Assembly: GCA_011525695.1 (NCBI GenBank)
Contig: WYBX01000081.1
Span: forward strand, 30,153-94,152
Direction: 5' to 3'
From: Verrucomicrobiia bacterium
Lineage (GTDB): Bacteria; Verrucomicrobiota; Verrucomicrobiia; Opitutales; Opitutaceae
Length of the DNA stretch: 64,000 nucleotides
The notes beneath the pieces were generated by a model. That model was not told the DNA's origin, did not search any database, and saw only the letters and a program-made list of their open reading frames with translations. Of the stretch, positions 46,584-55,617 are shown one piece after another (within the stretch, counting starts at the first letter, position 1; every line of letters begins with the position of its first letter). The position numbers were made by a program, and so were the translations under genes.

Positions 46584-47930
46584 TTATGCTGCAGCCTGTG
46601 CACAGCGGACGATGGCCGCGGCGCTGCGATCGATGTCGGCATCCGTCGTTGCCCAGCAGGAGATGCTGAGGCGCATGGCTGTTCGGCCCTGCCAGACAGT
46701 GATCCCCGCCCAACAGGTGCCGTCGGCCTGCACGGCCTCGATCACCCGCTTGGTCCGGTCGGCGTCACCGAATGAAACGAGCACCTGGTTAAGCACGACT
46801 TCGTTGAGAATCTCGAATCCCGCGGCTGCGAGCCGTTCCGCGAACCGGCGGGCCTGTGCGCAATTCCGCTCAATCATTTCCGCAAGGCCGGCGCGACCGA
46901 GCGACCGCAGCGCAGCCCACACCTCGACGCCGCGCGCGCGGCGGGAGAGCTCGGGAGTGAAGTCGCCGGGGTTGCGCTGCGGCGCATCGGTCGGCAGGTA
47001 CTCCGCCGTGATCGCCATGGCGGCCTTGAGCGCGTGGGCATCGCGCACGAAGGCGAGCCCGCAGTCATACGGAACGTTGAGCCATTTGTGAGCGTCGGTG
47101 GCCCAGGAGTCCGCGTTCTCCCAGCCGCTCGTGAGCGCTGCCCGCGATGGCGCCGCCGCCGCCCAGAGCCCGAACGCGCCGTCAACGTGGACCCAGGCGC
47201 CCGCGGCGCGCCGGCAGATTTCGCGGATCGGGTCAATCGCACCGGTGTTCACGTTGCCGGCCTGCGCACAGACAATGGTCGGGCCAGATATCGGCGGCAG
47301 TGCTTCCGGCCGGAGCCGACCCTGCGCATCGACCGGCACCGCGATCACGCGGCTGCGGCCGAGTCCGAGGATGCCCAGCGACTTGGTCACCGACGGGTGG
47401 GCCTCCGCCCCGACCACGACCGTGATCGGGGGCGCCCCAAAGAGCCCCTTGGCCTCCACGTTCCAGCCGGCGCGCTCGAGGACGGCATGCCGCGCGGCGG
47501 CCAGGGCGGTGAGGTTGGCCACGGTGGCGCCGGTGACATAGGCGCCGGCACATCCCGCCGGGAGCCGCAGGACGTCGAGCAGCCAGCCGAGCGCAACCTG
47601 CTCGAGATGGGCGGTGCCGGGCGTGGGACGATAAAGTCCGGTATTCTGATCCCAGGCACTCGCCAGCCAGTTCGCCGCGAGTGTCACCGGCAGCGTGCCG
47701 CCGATGACGAAGCCGAAAAACCGCGGTCCAGCCATCGCGGTGGTGGCGGGCGATCCGAGTTCATCGAGCAGTCGCAGCGTATCCATCGGGTCGCTCGGGG
47801 TGGCGGGCAGGGGTTCCTCGAATCCGCGCAGGGCCGCGATGGCGGCGGCGCCGGGCGCCACGGGACGCGTGTTCAACGTCTCGAGATAACGGCTGGCGCG
47901 AACGGCGGCGTCATGCAGCAGGGGGTTCAT
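46584..47930 (-). CDS. Group II PLP-dependent amino-acid decarboxylase
   Basis: This 448-residue protein has the glutamate/tyrosine/DOPA decarboxylase fold. Motifs are GPRFFGFVIGG near residue 70, YVTGATVANLTALAAARHAVL, AQAGNVNTGAIDPI, WVHVDGAFGLWA and the PLP-lysine site SWATDAHKWLNVPYDCG. The start at ATG 47930 follows family length. Substrates in this family range from Glu and Asp to aromatic amino acids and 2,4-diaminobutyrate. The polyamine genes nearby make diaminobutyrate or an amine precursor plausible, but this is only context. No operon partner lies closer than the ornithine-decarboxylase-like gene about 200 bases upstream (same strand). Confidence 0.88.
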   Translation of the reverse strand: MNPLLHDAAVRASRYLETLNTRPVAPGAAAIAALRGFEEPLPATPSDPMDTLRLLDELGSPATTAMAGPRFFGFVIGGTLPVTLAANWLASAWDQNTGLYRPTPGTAHLEQVALGWLLDVLRLPAGCAGAYVTGATVANLTALAAARHAVLERAGWNVEAKGLFGAPPITVVVGAEAHPSVTKSLGILGLGRSRVIAVPVDAQGRLRPEALPPISGPTIVCAQAGNVNTGAIDPIREICRRAAGAWVHVDGAFGLWAAAAPSRAALTSGWENADSWATDAHKWLNVPYDCGLAFVRDAHALKAAMAITAEYLPTDAPQRNPGDFTPELSRRARGVEVWAALRSLGRAGLAEMIERNCAQARRFAERLAAAGFEILNEVVLNQVLVSFGDADRTKRVIEAVQADGTCWAGITVWQGRTAMRLSISCWATTDADIDRSAAAIVRCAQAAA

Positions 47931-48143
47931 GGCCCGCGAGTAAAGCAACCCGCGGCCAGCGTGCAATTCCGGCGCGGGCCCGGATTCATCGGAGCCCGGC
48001 CCCGATTCCAGACCAAGCCATTTAACAGAAGAAAACGGAGATAACGGAGGAGGTCCGTTTTCCCCGCCCGCCGTTGCCTCCGTTACCTTGTGTTCAAATT
48101 CCGGGAGCTCCGGCCTCTGACTTCCGATCCCCGACCTCCGTCC

Positions 48144-49277
48144 TCAAAGGTTCACGTGCACCACCTTCGCCGGCGGAAACCCGTTGAACCACGTGGCCGA
48201 GGCGCTGCCGTAGGCACCGATGTTCTCCGCATAGACCAAGTCATCCAGTTTCAGCTCCGGCAGTTCTTCCGAGAGCGAGAGCACGTCAAGCCCGTCGCAG
48301 GTCTGTCCGAACACCGCGCAGATCTCCTTCCGGCCGCGGCGGAACGACTTCAGCGGATACTTGCAGTGGTCGAAGATGATCCCGGAGAAGGTGTGATAGA
48401 CGCTGTCATCGATGTAATAACACGGCTTCCCGTCGCGCCGCGCCTTGCCGATGATCCGCGATACCGCCCAGGCCGCCGACGCCACCATGAACCGGCCCGG
48501 CTCCGCGATGATCTCGACGTCGGGAGGAAACAACCGGTCGATCTCCGCGTTGATCTTGCGGGCGAGGGTCGCAATCGGCGGGACGTCCTGGTGATAGGGC
48601 GCGGGGAAGCCGCCGCCGATATCGAGGATTTTCATCGGCTGCCCCCGGCTGCGCGCCTCGCGCATCACGGCCGACGCCATGTTCAGCGATTGGACGTAAT
48701 TCTCGAAATTGCAGCACTGGCTGCCGACGTGGAAGCTGACGCCTTCGACCGCCAGGCCGAGGCGGGTCGCGGCGAGCATGAGATCCACCGCCTCGGCAGG
48801 GTCGCATCCAAATTTCGATGACAATTCGACCATCGAGCCGGTGTTGGGCACGCGCAGCCGCACCACGACCCCCGCGTGCGGGGCATACGCGTGGATCTTC
48901 TCCAGCTCCGTCAGGTTGTCGAACGTCACCAGCGGCTTGTAGCGATCGAGCGCCTCCAGGGTCTGCCGCGGCTTGGTCGGATTGGCGTAGATGATCTTGT
49001 CCCAGATGAAATCCTGCTGGGCCGGCGCCGGCCAGGACTTGATGTTCTCGTACACGAGCATGAACTCGGGCAGCGAGGCCACGTCGAAGCTGGCGCCGGC
49101 GCGGAAGAGCGTGCGGACGATCTCCGGCTCGGGGTTGGCCTTGACCGCGTAATACGGCTGCACCTTCGGGAAATGGCGGCGGAATTCCGCGAAATTGCGC
49201 CGGATGACGGCGTGGTCGACCACGACGAGCGGCGTGCCATGCTGCCGGGCCAGGGCCTGGAGTTGACGGAGGTTCAC
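48144..49277 (-). CDS. Ornithine decarboxylase-like group IV PLP decarboxylase
   Basis: This 377-residue protein has the alanine-racemase-like fold of eukaryotic-type ornithine/lysine decarboxylases. The PLP lysine is in YYAVKANPEPE, the substrate/PLP glycine loop is ILDIGGGFPAPY, the phosphate site is IIAEPGRFMVASA, and the catalytic Cys region is FGQTCDGLDVL. It should convert ornithine (perhaps lysine) to putrescine (cadaverine). The C-terminal YAENIGAYGSASATWFNGF is the usual closing segment. Its start follows the deoxyhypusine-synthase-like gene stop by about 180 bases, filled by a MITE-like repeat. It fits a putrescine-to-homospermidine pathway with that gene. Confidence 0.92.
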   Translation of the reverse strand: MNLRQLQALARQHGTPLVVVDHAVIRRNFAEFRRHFPKVQPYYAVKANPEPEIVRTLFRAGASFDVASLPEFMLVYENIKSWPAPAQQDFIWDKIIYANPTKPRQTLEALDRYKPLVTFDNLTELEKIHAYAPHAGVVVRLRVPNTGSMVELSSKFGCDPAEAVDLMLAATRLGLAVEGVSFHVGSQCCNFENYVQSLNMASAVMREARSRGQPMKILDIGGGFPAPYHQDVPPIATLARKINAEIDRLFPPDVEIIAEPGRFMVASAAWAVSRIIGKARRDGKPCYYIDDSVYHTFSGIIFDHCKYPLKSFRRGRKEICAVFGQTCDGLDVLSLSEELPELKLDDLVYAENIGAYGSASATWFNGFPPAKVVHVNL

Positions 49278-49331
49278 GGGTGGTAGTTAAGGACTAGGGA
49301 CCAGGGACTGGGGAGTGAGGAGAGATTGGGA

Positions 49332-49407
49332 CGTAGGGGCGCAGACTCGCTGCGCCCTTGGAATCATTCGACGGCTACTGAGGGCGCAGCAAGCCTGCGC
49401 CCCTACG
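49332..49407. repeat. MITE-like element with terminal inverted repeats, short copy
   Basis: The left end reads CGTAGGGGCGCAGACTCGCT and the right end is nearly its reverse complement (CAAGCCTGCGCCCCTACG), with few mismatches over about 27 bases. The same ends bound 61484-61601. Outside the ends are near-palindromic purine runs (GGGACCAGGGACTGGGG and its approximate complement near 49425-49445), nesting one repeat inside another. It has no coding capacity. Confidence 0.7.
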
Positions 49408-49456
49408 GAGACTCTGGCCTCTGGTCTCCGGTCCCTTGTCCTTGGTCGAGCGACGA

Positions 49457-50665
49457 TCACACCGGGGGCTTCGAGCCGTCGAGCATCCCTTCCTTGTTGT
49501 GTTTGAAGTACTCGCTGGTGAGCGCCTTCATGCACGCGGCCCGCTGGTCGTAGAGCCGGCGCAGTTTCCGTTTTTTCCGCCGGGCGAGCGCGTAATGCGT
49601 GAGGAGCGGGAGCGCGATCGTGCTGTCCGTGTAGGCCACGATCGCGTCGGGCAGCCGCGCCGGATCGACCTTGCCCCAGCTGACCGCCTCGGACGGCGTG
49701 GCGCCGCTCAGCCCGCCGGTATCCGGCCGCGCATCGGTGATCTGGAGGAAGAGGTCCTGGCCAAATTCCTTGATCCGGAGCACCTCCTGAATCTGCGGCT
49801 CGGTCTGGAGCATGAAATTCTTCGGACTGCCGCCGCCCAGCAGCACGACCGCGCTCTTGCCGCCGCCGCGCTTGGCCGCGAGGACAAAGCTGGTGGTTTC
49901 ATTGACGTCGATTGAGGGGTTCACCCGCAGCTTGTTGCCGCGCAGTTCCACCCCGGCGACGTTCATGCCGATCGTGGAGTCGCCGGGCGACGAGGTGTAG
50001 CAGGGTACACCGGCCCGGTAGGCGGCGGCCATGACCGACACGTCCTTGAGCTTGTGCTTGCGCTCCCATTCGGCGGCGTAACGGCCGATCAGGTAGTGCA
50101 GTTCCGCCGTGCCCATCTCCTTCTGGAATTCCGGCTGGACGAGAATGTGGCGCAGAATCTCGTCGGTCGCCATCAACCCGTCGCTGTACGGAATGACCAC
50201 GTCGTAGATCCGGACCAGGTCGTTGTCCCGCAGATCGGTGTCGTCGAATTTGAAGCTGCCGGCGTGTACCGGGAGGTTAAGGGCGAAGTGCAGATCGTGG
50301 TAGAGGTTGGCGCCGGTGGAGACGATCCAGTCGACGAATCCCGCCTTGATCAGCGGGATGATGCAGGAGCAGCCGAGCCCCGCGGGGGTCAGCGCGCCGG
50401 AGATGCTGAGCCCGACCGTGACGTCCGGCTCGAGCATCTTGCTGGCAAAGAGCTGGCAGCCCTCCCGGAGCCGGGCGCCATTGTAGGCCAGCATCACCCG
50501 ATCGATGACATCGGGCAGTTTTTCCCGGCCGGTGAGATTCTGCGGCAGGATCCGCGGCCCCGCCATGTACTTCGCCTTGTGCGGGCACTCCTTTTCGATC
50601 AGCCAGTCCGGCGTGCCGTACAGTTGCTCGCGATTGCGCAGGTTTCGACGCTCTGTTCTCGCCAT
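49457..50665 (-). CDS. Deoxyhypusine synthase-like protein (bacterial type)
   Basis: This 402-residue protein is of the deoxyhypusine synthase superfamily. The NAD- and spermidine-site blocks are visible: [31 protein letters not shown], the active-lysine loop [14 protein letters not shown], and [15 protein letters not shown] near the C-terminus. Bacteria lack eIF5A, and bacterial homologues are thought to make homospermidine or to be otherwise diverted, so the exact product is open. The start at ATG 50665 gives MARTERRN. It is divergent from the agmatine deiminase gene, with about 100 bases shared as promoter, and upstream of the ornithine decarboxylase-like gene on the same strand. Confidence 0.9.
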   Translation of the reverse strand: MARTERRNLRNREQLYGTPDWLIEKECPHKAKYMAGPRILPQNLTGREKLPDVIDRVMLAYNGARLREGCQLFASKMLEPDVTVGLSISGALTPAGLGCSCIIPLIKAGFVDWIVSTGANLYHDLHFALNLPVHAGSFKFDDTDLRDNDLVRIYDVVIPYSDGLMATDEILRHILVQPEFQKEMGTAELHYLIGRYAAEWERKHKLKDVSVMAAAYRAGVPCYTSSPGDSTIGMNVAGVELRGNKLRVNPSIDVNETTSFVLAAKRGGGKSAVVLLGGGSPKNFMLQTEPQIQEVLRIKEFGQDLFLQITDARPDTGGLSGATPSEAVSWGKVDPARLPDAIVAYTDSTIALPLLTHYALARRKKRKLRRLYDQRAACMKALTSEYFKHNKEGMLDGSKPPV

Positions 50666-50767
50666 GGTAGTGTGTGTTGACTTGCCTGAGCGGCGACAAT
50701 GGGCGGGCACCCCGGCTTGCCAAACACTTTTGCGTGTGCCGCGATTCCTTTTTCATTCCAGCCCATC
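50666..50767. promoter_or_regulatory. Short divergent promoter region between two polyamine genes
   Basis: Only 102 bases separate the starts of the deoxyhypusine-synthase-like and agmatine-deiminase genes, so their promoters must overlap or face each other closely. No perfect operator dyad was found. Confidence 0.45.
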
Positions 50768-51853
50768 ATGAACCGTTCGCCGCGCGTCACCTCCGCCACT
50801 CCCGCCGCTCAGGGCTTCAGCATGCCCGCCGAATGGGAGCCGCATGAAGCCACCTGGCTCGGCTGGCCGCACAATGCCACCGACTGGCCCGGCAAGCTCG
50901 ACACCATCCGCTGGGTCTACGGCGAGATCGTCCGGAAGCTCGCGCCCGGCGAACTCGTCCGCATCCTGGTGAACAGCCGCCGGGATGCGCAGGCGGCGCG
51001 GAGCGTCCTGCGCCGGGCCGGCGCCGACCTGAAGCAGGTCGAGTTCGTCGTGCACCCCACGAATCGCGGCTGGACGCGCGACAGCGGGCCCATCTTCGTC
51101 CGCCGCGGCCGCGGTCGTCGGGCGGAGCGGGCGATCGTGCATTTTCATTTCAATGCCTGGGCCAAGTACCAGGACTGGCAGCTTGACCGCCGCGTGCCGG
51201 AGACGGCCGCGCGCGTGCTCGAGCTGCCGCTGTTCGACGCCACCCATGGCCGGGAGCCGTTCGTGCTCGAGGGCGGCGGAATCGACGTCAACGGCCGCGG
51301 CACGCTGCTCACGACGGAGGAATGCTACCTCGACCCGAAGGTGCAGGTGCGCAATCCCGGGCTCGGGCGGACGGAGTTCGAGGCCGGCTTGCGAGACTTC
51401 CTCGGGGTGACGAACATCCTCTGGCTGGGCCATGGTATCGTCGGGGATGATACCCATGGGCATGTCGACGACCTGTGCCGGTTCGTGGATGCGCGGACGC
51501 TCGTCCTGATCCGCGAGAAGAACCGGCGCGACGTGAATTACCGCGTGCTGGAGGAGAACTGGGACCGGGTCGCCGATTTCCGGCTGGAGGACGGTTCGAA
51601 GCCGGTCGTGGTGCCGCTGCCGACGCCGGCGCCGCTCCATTATGACGGCATCCGGCTGCCGGCGAGCTATGCCAACTTCTATATCGGCAATTCCGCGGTG
51701 ATCGTCCCGACCTTCAACGATCCGGCGGACCGCGTCGCCCTCGGGACGCTGGCGGAGTTGTTTCCCGATCGAACGGTCGTGGGAATCCACGCGGTGGATC
51801 TGGTCCTGGGCTTCGGCACCTTGCATTGCCTGACCCAGCAGGAGCCGCGGTGA
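50768..51853 (+). CDS. aguA: Agmatine deiminase
   Basis: This 361-residue protein is of the guanidine-modifying (pentein) fold. Family motifs are PAEWEPHEATWLGWPHN at the N-terminus, TRDSGPIFV, LEGGGIDVNGRGTLLTTEEC, GDDTHGHVDDLCRFV and the catalytic Cys segment GTLHCLTQQEP at the C-terminus. It hydrolyses agmatine to N-carbamoylputrescine and ammonia. The partner N-carbamoylputrescine amidohydrolase (AguB) and an arginine decarboxylase are not in the window. The start ATG 50768 gives the family-normal N-terminus. Confidence 0.96.
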   Translation: MNRSPRVTSATPAAQGFSMPAEWEPHEATWLGWPHNATDWPGKLDTIRWVYGEIVRKLAPGELVRILVNSRRDAQAARSVLRRAGADLKQVEFVVHPTNRGWTRDSGPIFVRRGRGRRAERAIVHFHFNAWAKYQDWQLDRRVPETAARVLELPLFDATHGREPFVLEGGGIDVNGRGTLLTTEECYLDPKVQVRNPGLGRTEFEAGLRDFLGVTNILWLGHGIVGDDTHGHVDDLCRFVDARTLVLIREKNRRDVNYRVLEENWDRVADFRLEDGSKPVVVPLPTPAPLHYDGIRLPASYANFYIGNSAVIVPTFNDPADRVALGTLAELFPDRTVVGIHAVDLVLGFGTLHCLTQQEPR

Positions 51854-51961
51854 GCGTGGCGCCCGCGTCGCTCGGCCAAACGCGGCCGGGCGGAGCGTCT
51901 CCATCATAATTCGTCAGGAGGGTCAGCTATTCGTCCTGAAACGACTGCGTACGATGAATGA

Positions 51962-52042
51962 ATCGGGCTTTCAGCCCTGAGATTCTCGTGACAGAATCCT
52001 GGGCCGTTGGCCCAGGCTGAAATGAAGCGGGCCTTTGGCCCT
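51962..52042 (+). repeat. Three-hairpin intergenic repeat, copy B
   Basis: The order is TCGGGCTTTCAGCCCT, CCTGGGCCGTTGGCCCAGG, GGGCCTTTGGCCCT. It lies between the agmatine deiminase stop and the response regulator stop (convergent genes), where a bidirectional terminator role is conceivable. Confidence 0.8.
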
Positions 52043-52092
52043 GCGTCACGATCGTCTTGATATTGACCAGACTCCAGTTGCCGCCTCCACGA

Positions 52093-52725
52093 TCAACCCG
52101 AGCGTATGAATCCGCGGCGCAGCGCCTCGCGCACCGCCTCGGCCCGATCCGAAACCTCCAGCTTCCGAAACAGGCTCTTCAGGTGTGTCTTCACTGTGTC
52201 CTCGGAGACGCCAAGCACCTGGCCGAGCTCACGGTTCCTGAGCCCCTTGCCGAGCAGGTCGAGAATCTCATCCTCCCGCCGCGTCAGACGCACGCCACTC
52301 GCATTCTCATGCAGTCGCGAGGCGACACTCTTGGGCAGGTAGCGCCGGCCGGCATGGACCTCCCGAATGGCATCCACGAGTTCGTCCTCGACCACGCTCT
52401 TGAACAGGTAGCCCATCGCGCCGGCATCCAGCGCCTGGTGGATGTCCTCGTCGCCATCGTAATTCGAAATCACGAGCACCTTGGCGTCGGGAAACTCGGC
52501 GCGAATCGAGCTCGTGATCCGCGCCCCGCTTTCGCCCCGGAGCCGCATGTCCATCAGCACGACTTCCGGTCGCCGCTCCCGGAAAAGCTCCAGCGCCCGC
52601 GGCCCGCCCTCGGCCTCGGCCACGACCTTCATGTCGGGCTGCTGGTTCACGACCGTTGTCATGCCCACCCGCACCAGCGGATGGTCGTCCACGATCATGA
52701 CATTGATGACGGTACCGTTGCTCAT
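52093..52725 (-). CDS. NarL/LuxR-type response regulator
   Basis: This 210-residue protein has an N-terminal receiver (VMIVDDHPLVRVG, phospho-acceptor Asp in VVLMDMRLRG, KSVV loop lysine near residue 108). A C-terminal LuxR-type helix-turn-helix follows (LTRREDEILDLLGKGLRNRE, VSEDTVKTHLKSLFRKL). It should be phosphorylated by the kinase encoded at 53140-55269, 414 bases upstream, with a tandem repeat between. Its targets may include the motif present upstream of both TonB receptors and the kinase gene (inference). Confidence 0.95.
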   Translation of the reverse strand: MSNGTVINVMIVDDHPLVRVGMTTVVNQQPDMKVVAEAEGGPRALELFRERRPEVVLMDMRLRGESGARITSSIRAEFPDAKVLVISNYDGDEDIHQALDAGAMGYLFKSVVEDELVDAIREVHAGRRYLPKSVASRLHENASGVRLTRREDEILDLLGKGLRNRELGQVLGVSEDTVKTHLKSLFRKLEVSDRAEAVREALRRGFIRSG

Positions 52726-52759
52726 TTCAGAAGATGTCAGGCGTTAGCCCGAAAGAATC

Positions 52760-53064
52760 CTGGAGGACCATGCTCCCTCCTTCGCCGGGCCTTCGGAGGG
52801 CAGGCCGTCCCGGCCTCGAAGATCGGCCCGCTACGCAGAACGAATTTCCCACCGGTCTTGTGGACGACACGGAGGTCGTCCCTCCATGAACGTGATTCCG
52901 ACGGGAAATTGAGAACCCTGGATCGGAAATCCATTCATGGAGGGCCGGGCTCGCTCCTTCGCCGAGGCTTCGGCGCGCAGGCCGTCCCGGCCTCGAAGAT
53001 CGATCCGCTACGCAGAACGAATTTCCCACCGGTCTTGTGGACGCCACGGAGGGCGTCCCTCCAG
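52760..53064. repeat. Tandem long repeat, period 177 bp, related to the 45984 repeat
   Basis: CGGCCTCGAAGATCG begins at 52811 and again at 52988. A full unit is followed by a partial one. Units share TTTCCCACCGGTCTTGTGGAC and CGTGATTCCGACGGGAAATT with the 224-bp repeat. It occupies most of the 414-bp gap between the response regulator and kinase genes, which could weaken their co-transcription. Confidence 0.8.
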
Positions 53065-53139
53065 GAGTGACATTCCTTTGGGATAGAGCAGGCATCTTAT
53101 CTTCTTCGGTTGCGGCTGCCACGTTAGGAAATGTCCTCG

Positions 53140-55269
53140 CTACACCGAAACCGGCACCTCGACGCCGGTATTGAATGGTGCGGTTACGACCACTTCCGCG
53201 CCGGCCCCGGGACGGCTGTTGATCCGAAGCTCGCCGCGCAATTCCCGTGCGCGCTCCCGCATCCCGAGCAGCCCGAAGCAGCCGCTCGGCTGCTTGAATT
53301 GCTGCTCCGGATCGAACCCCGCGCCGTTGTCCTTGATTCGCACGGCGACATCGTCCGACCGGAAATCCACCTCCACCTGGATGGCATCGGCGCAGCCGTG
53401 TTTCACCGCGTTCGTCATCGCCTCGCTGCCGATCCCCAGGAGGTGCCGCTCGAGCCGCGGCGGGAGGGCGCGCATGGCGCCCATGATTCGCAGGTCGACC
53501 CTCAGCGCCCCGGAGGCATTCCAGTGATCCACCACCCGCTTCAGCCCCTCGACCAATCCGTCGTGCCGCAGCGGCACGGCCTCGGTCCGCAATTCGCGAA
53601 TCGCATCCCGCGCCAGCGCGCGGCTCTGCCGCAGCATCTGGCGGGCCGACTGCAGCCGGGCCCGGACCGGATGGGAAAGGTCGCCGAGATCCGTTTCCAT
53701 CGCCTTCATCTGCAGCGAAAGTCCGGTCAGCCCCTGTTCGAGCCCGTCGTGCAGCTCACGTGCGATCCGGCTGCGCTCCTCGAGCGCCGCGGCATGCCGG
53801 GCCTGTTGTTCAATCACCTCGCGTTTCTGGCCCACCTGCCGGCGCAGTGCCCAGTTCCAGCCGAGTCCGACCAGCAGCACGACGCCTGCAATCGCGAGGG
53901 CGCTCCATAGCCGCTGCGGTGTCCACCACGGCGGCGTCTGCACCAGTTCGACATCCGAGAGATCCGCCACCAGGAGCACGAAGGACCGCGGCTGGTAGAA
54001 CCAGATATCCTCGAGTTCGCTGATGACGCAGATGCCGGAAACGTTCACCACGCTGTTCTTCTCCGGCAGCTCCAGAGCGCCCGCCTCCGCCCGGCTCAGC
54101 AGCCCTTTGAACAAATGGCCATTGGCCTGGAAAATCAGCGTCACATTTCGCCCGGTGACCGCCGAGTCGACCAGCCGCGCCCGGATGCTGACCAAGTCCG
54201 AATTGTGGGTGCCATCGATCAGGGCCGTGATCGGCGGCTGGACCGGAGCCGGCGGCGGGCCGCTGCCAATGACCTTGCCGATGGCGTGCTCGAGCACCGC
54301 CAGGCCTTCCGCCATGGTCGGAAATCCGGCCAGTTCCACCACGTCGCCGGGCCGGTAGCTCACGGGTTCCGTCATCTCCACCTTCAGTCCCAGGTCGCCG
54401 TCGCGCACAAAGAACATCCGGTCGGAGAGCCGGCGGGTCACCGTTCCGCTCGTCCGCACCCGATGGCCTTCGCGACCGGCAGGCCCGAACCGCATGATCC
54501 GGTTGATGGGCACAAGTGGCTGCGCGAAAGCATCGGCTGGCGCCGCCCGCGTCACCGTGATCTCGGAAATCGACGGGACGCGGAAAGAGGGTTCCACGAC
54601 ATGGCCGTGTTTGTTGACGCTCACGGCCGCCACGCCATGGAGCCGCACATTCGCATCGATCAGCGTTGAAAACTCCGCATTGGGCGAGGCGTTCACCAGC
54701 ACGCGGAGAACCCCGCCCGGCATCCCGACATCGAGTGCGATGAAATCCGGCGGGGAAAGCAGTTCGGCGGAACGGACCACGCCCTCCACCTCAAGCCATT
54801 GGTTGTCCGCCGCACCTGAAGCGAGCACGTGATAAGGAACCGGTGGTGCGGGCGGGTATTCCCCCTCTCCCAGACGCACCACCTCCAACGGCAGGAGCCA
54901 GGGCGAAAATCCGCCGGCTCGCAACAGCCCCGACACCATCACCCGGTCGCTGGGCTTGATGAGCTGGCCCGCGGTCGACTTGGAAACGTAGATACCAGCG
55001 TTGCCATCATGCAGCCGGAAGGCGCCACTGGGCATGACGCCCGTCACGATTCCTTCAATTTGAACCGGCGGCCCCTCGCCCGTGAGATTCGGCCACACCT
55101 CGGCCGCCGCCGCGACCGTGGTGATTACCGGTGCCGGCCCGTCCGGCATCGACGATGACGACGCCTCCGTCTGAGCCGTCGCGAAAGCCACCAGGAAAAG
55201 GGAAAGCAACGAAACGATCACGCCAACCGGGCGGGGAAAAGATACCGGGGACTTCGGGGAGGGTGGCAT
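53140..55269 (-). CDS. Membrane sensor histidine kinase (NarL-partner type) with large extracytoplasmic OB-like sensor
   Basis: This 709-residue protein has a signal peptide or first helix (VGVIVSLLSLFLVAFATA). About 420 extracytoplasmic residues follow, with at least three OB-fold-like repeats (VQIEGIVTGVMPSGAFRLHD, LEVEGVVRSAELL, HRVRTSGTVTRRLSDRMFFV). A transmembrane helix lies near 460 (LWSALAIAGVVLLVGLGWNW). HisKA_3 dimerisation has the phospho-His in IARELHDGLEQGL, and the ATPase has EAMTNAVKHG, DNGAGFD and GLLGMRERA. It pairs with the response regulator downstream. The sensor ligand is unknown; its location and the nearby receptors suggest an extracellular glycan-related cue. Confidence 0.92.
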   Translation of the reverse strand: MPPSPKSPVSFPRPVGVIVSLLSLFLVAFATAQTEASSSSMPDGPAPVITTVAAAAEVWPNLTGEGPPVQIEGIVTGVMPSGAFRLHDGNAGIYVSKSTAGQLIKPSDRVMVSGLLRAGGFSPWLLPLEVVRLGEGEYPPAPPVPYHVLASGAADNQWLEVEGVVRSAELLSPPDFIALDVGMPGGVLRVLVNASPNAEFSTLIDANVRLHGVAAVSVNKHGHVVEPSFRVPSISEITVTRAAPADAFAQPLVPINRIMRFGPAGREGHRVRTSGTVTRRLSDRMFFVRDGDLGLKVEMTEPVSYRPGDVVELAGFPTMAEGLAVLEHAIGKVIGSGPPPAPVQPPITALIDGTHNSDLVSIRARLVDSAVTGRNVTLIFQANGHLFKGLLSRAEAGALELPEKNSVVNVSGICVISELEDIWFYQPRSFVLLVADLSDVELVQTPPWWTPQRLWSALAIAGVVLLVGLGWNWALRRQVGQKREVIEQQARHAAALEERSRIARELHDGLEQGLTGLSLQMKAMETDLGDLSHPVRARLQSARQMLRQSRALARDAIRELRTEAVPLRHDGLVEGLKRVVDHWNASGALRVDLRIMGAMRALPPRLERHLLGIGSEAMTNAVKHGCADAIQVEVDFRSDDVAVRIKDNGAGFDPEQQFKQPSGCFGLLGMRERARELRGELRINSRPGAGAEVVVTAPFNTGVEVPVSV

Positions 55270-55418
55270 CTGAGTTCAGGGTTCGAACCCACGGTAGCCG
55301 CGCGAGCGGAAAAGAGGCAACCCGGCATCGCGTCGGAAGGTGCTTGATCGGAGGCGCGTAAAAGGGGCGAACGTGCTGGTTGGCGGGTTGCCGGCGACCC
55401 TCGCACGAACGACATCAA

Positions 55419-55442
55419 CGGTCCATCCCTCGAATGGGTGAG
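55419..55442 (-). promoter_or_regulatory. Candidate operator, copy 3 (diverged), upstream of kinase gene
   Basis: On the minus strand it reads CTCACCCATTCGAGG then GATGGACCG. It matches 20 of 24 positions of the copy at 58287-58310. The inner dyad is weakened (AGGGATG instead of CGGGTGATG), but the asymmetric GATGGAC part is kept. It lies 150 bases upstream of the kinase ATG and in the same orientation. Confidence 0.5.
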
Positions 55443-55565
55443 AAGTGGCAGCGGCGTTTCGCCGCCTCCACGAGCGCGCAGGTCGCACGGAAACGGGATT
55501 TGAATAATCTGCAGCCGGTCGGAGGCGCGGCGCTACGACAAGCGGCGAGACGCCGCTTCCACGCC
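55443..55565. repeat. Two GC palindromes of the GCCGCTTCCAC family
   Basis: GTGGCAGCGGCGTTTCGCCG at about 55445 and GCGGCGAGACGCCGC at 55542 are hairpin members of the short repeat family also seen at 39759. They lie in the 348-bp divergent gap between the kinase and GT-C genes; both promoters must share it. Confidence 0.6.
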
Positions 55566-55617
55566 GTTGACGCCGCCGGCCCACGACCGTTTTCTCCTGT
55601 AACCTTCGCCACGCCAA

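Noticed and set aside
55273..55292. tRNA T-arm-like sequence GGGTTCGAACCC before the kinase start
   Set aside because: The flanking bases do not fold into acceptor, D or anticodon arms, so it is not a tRNA or a clear attachment-site remnant.
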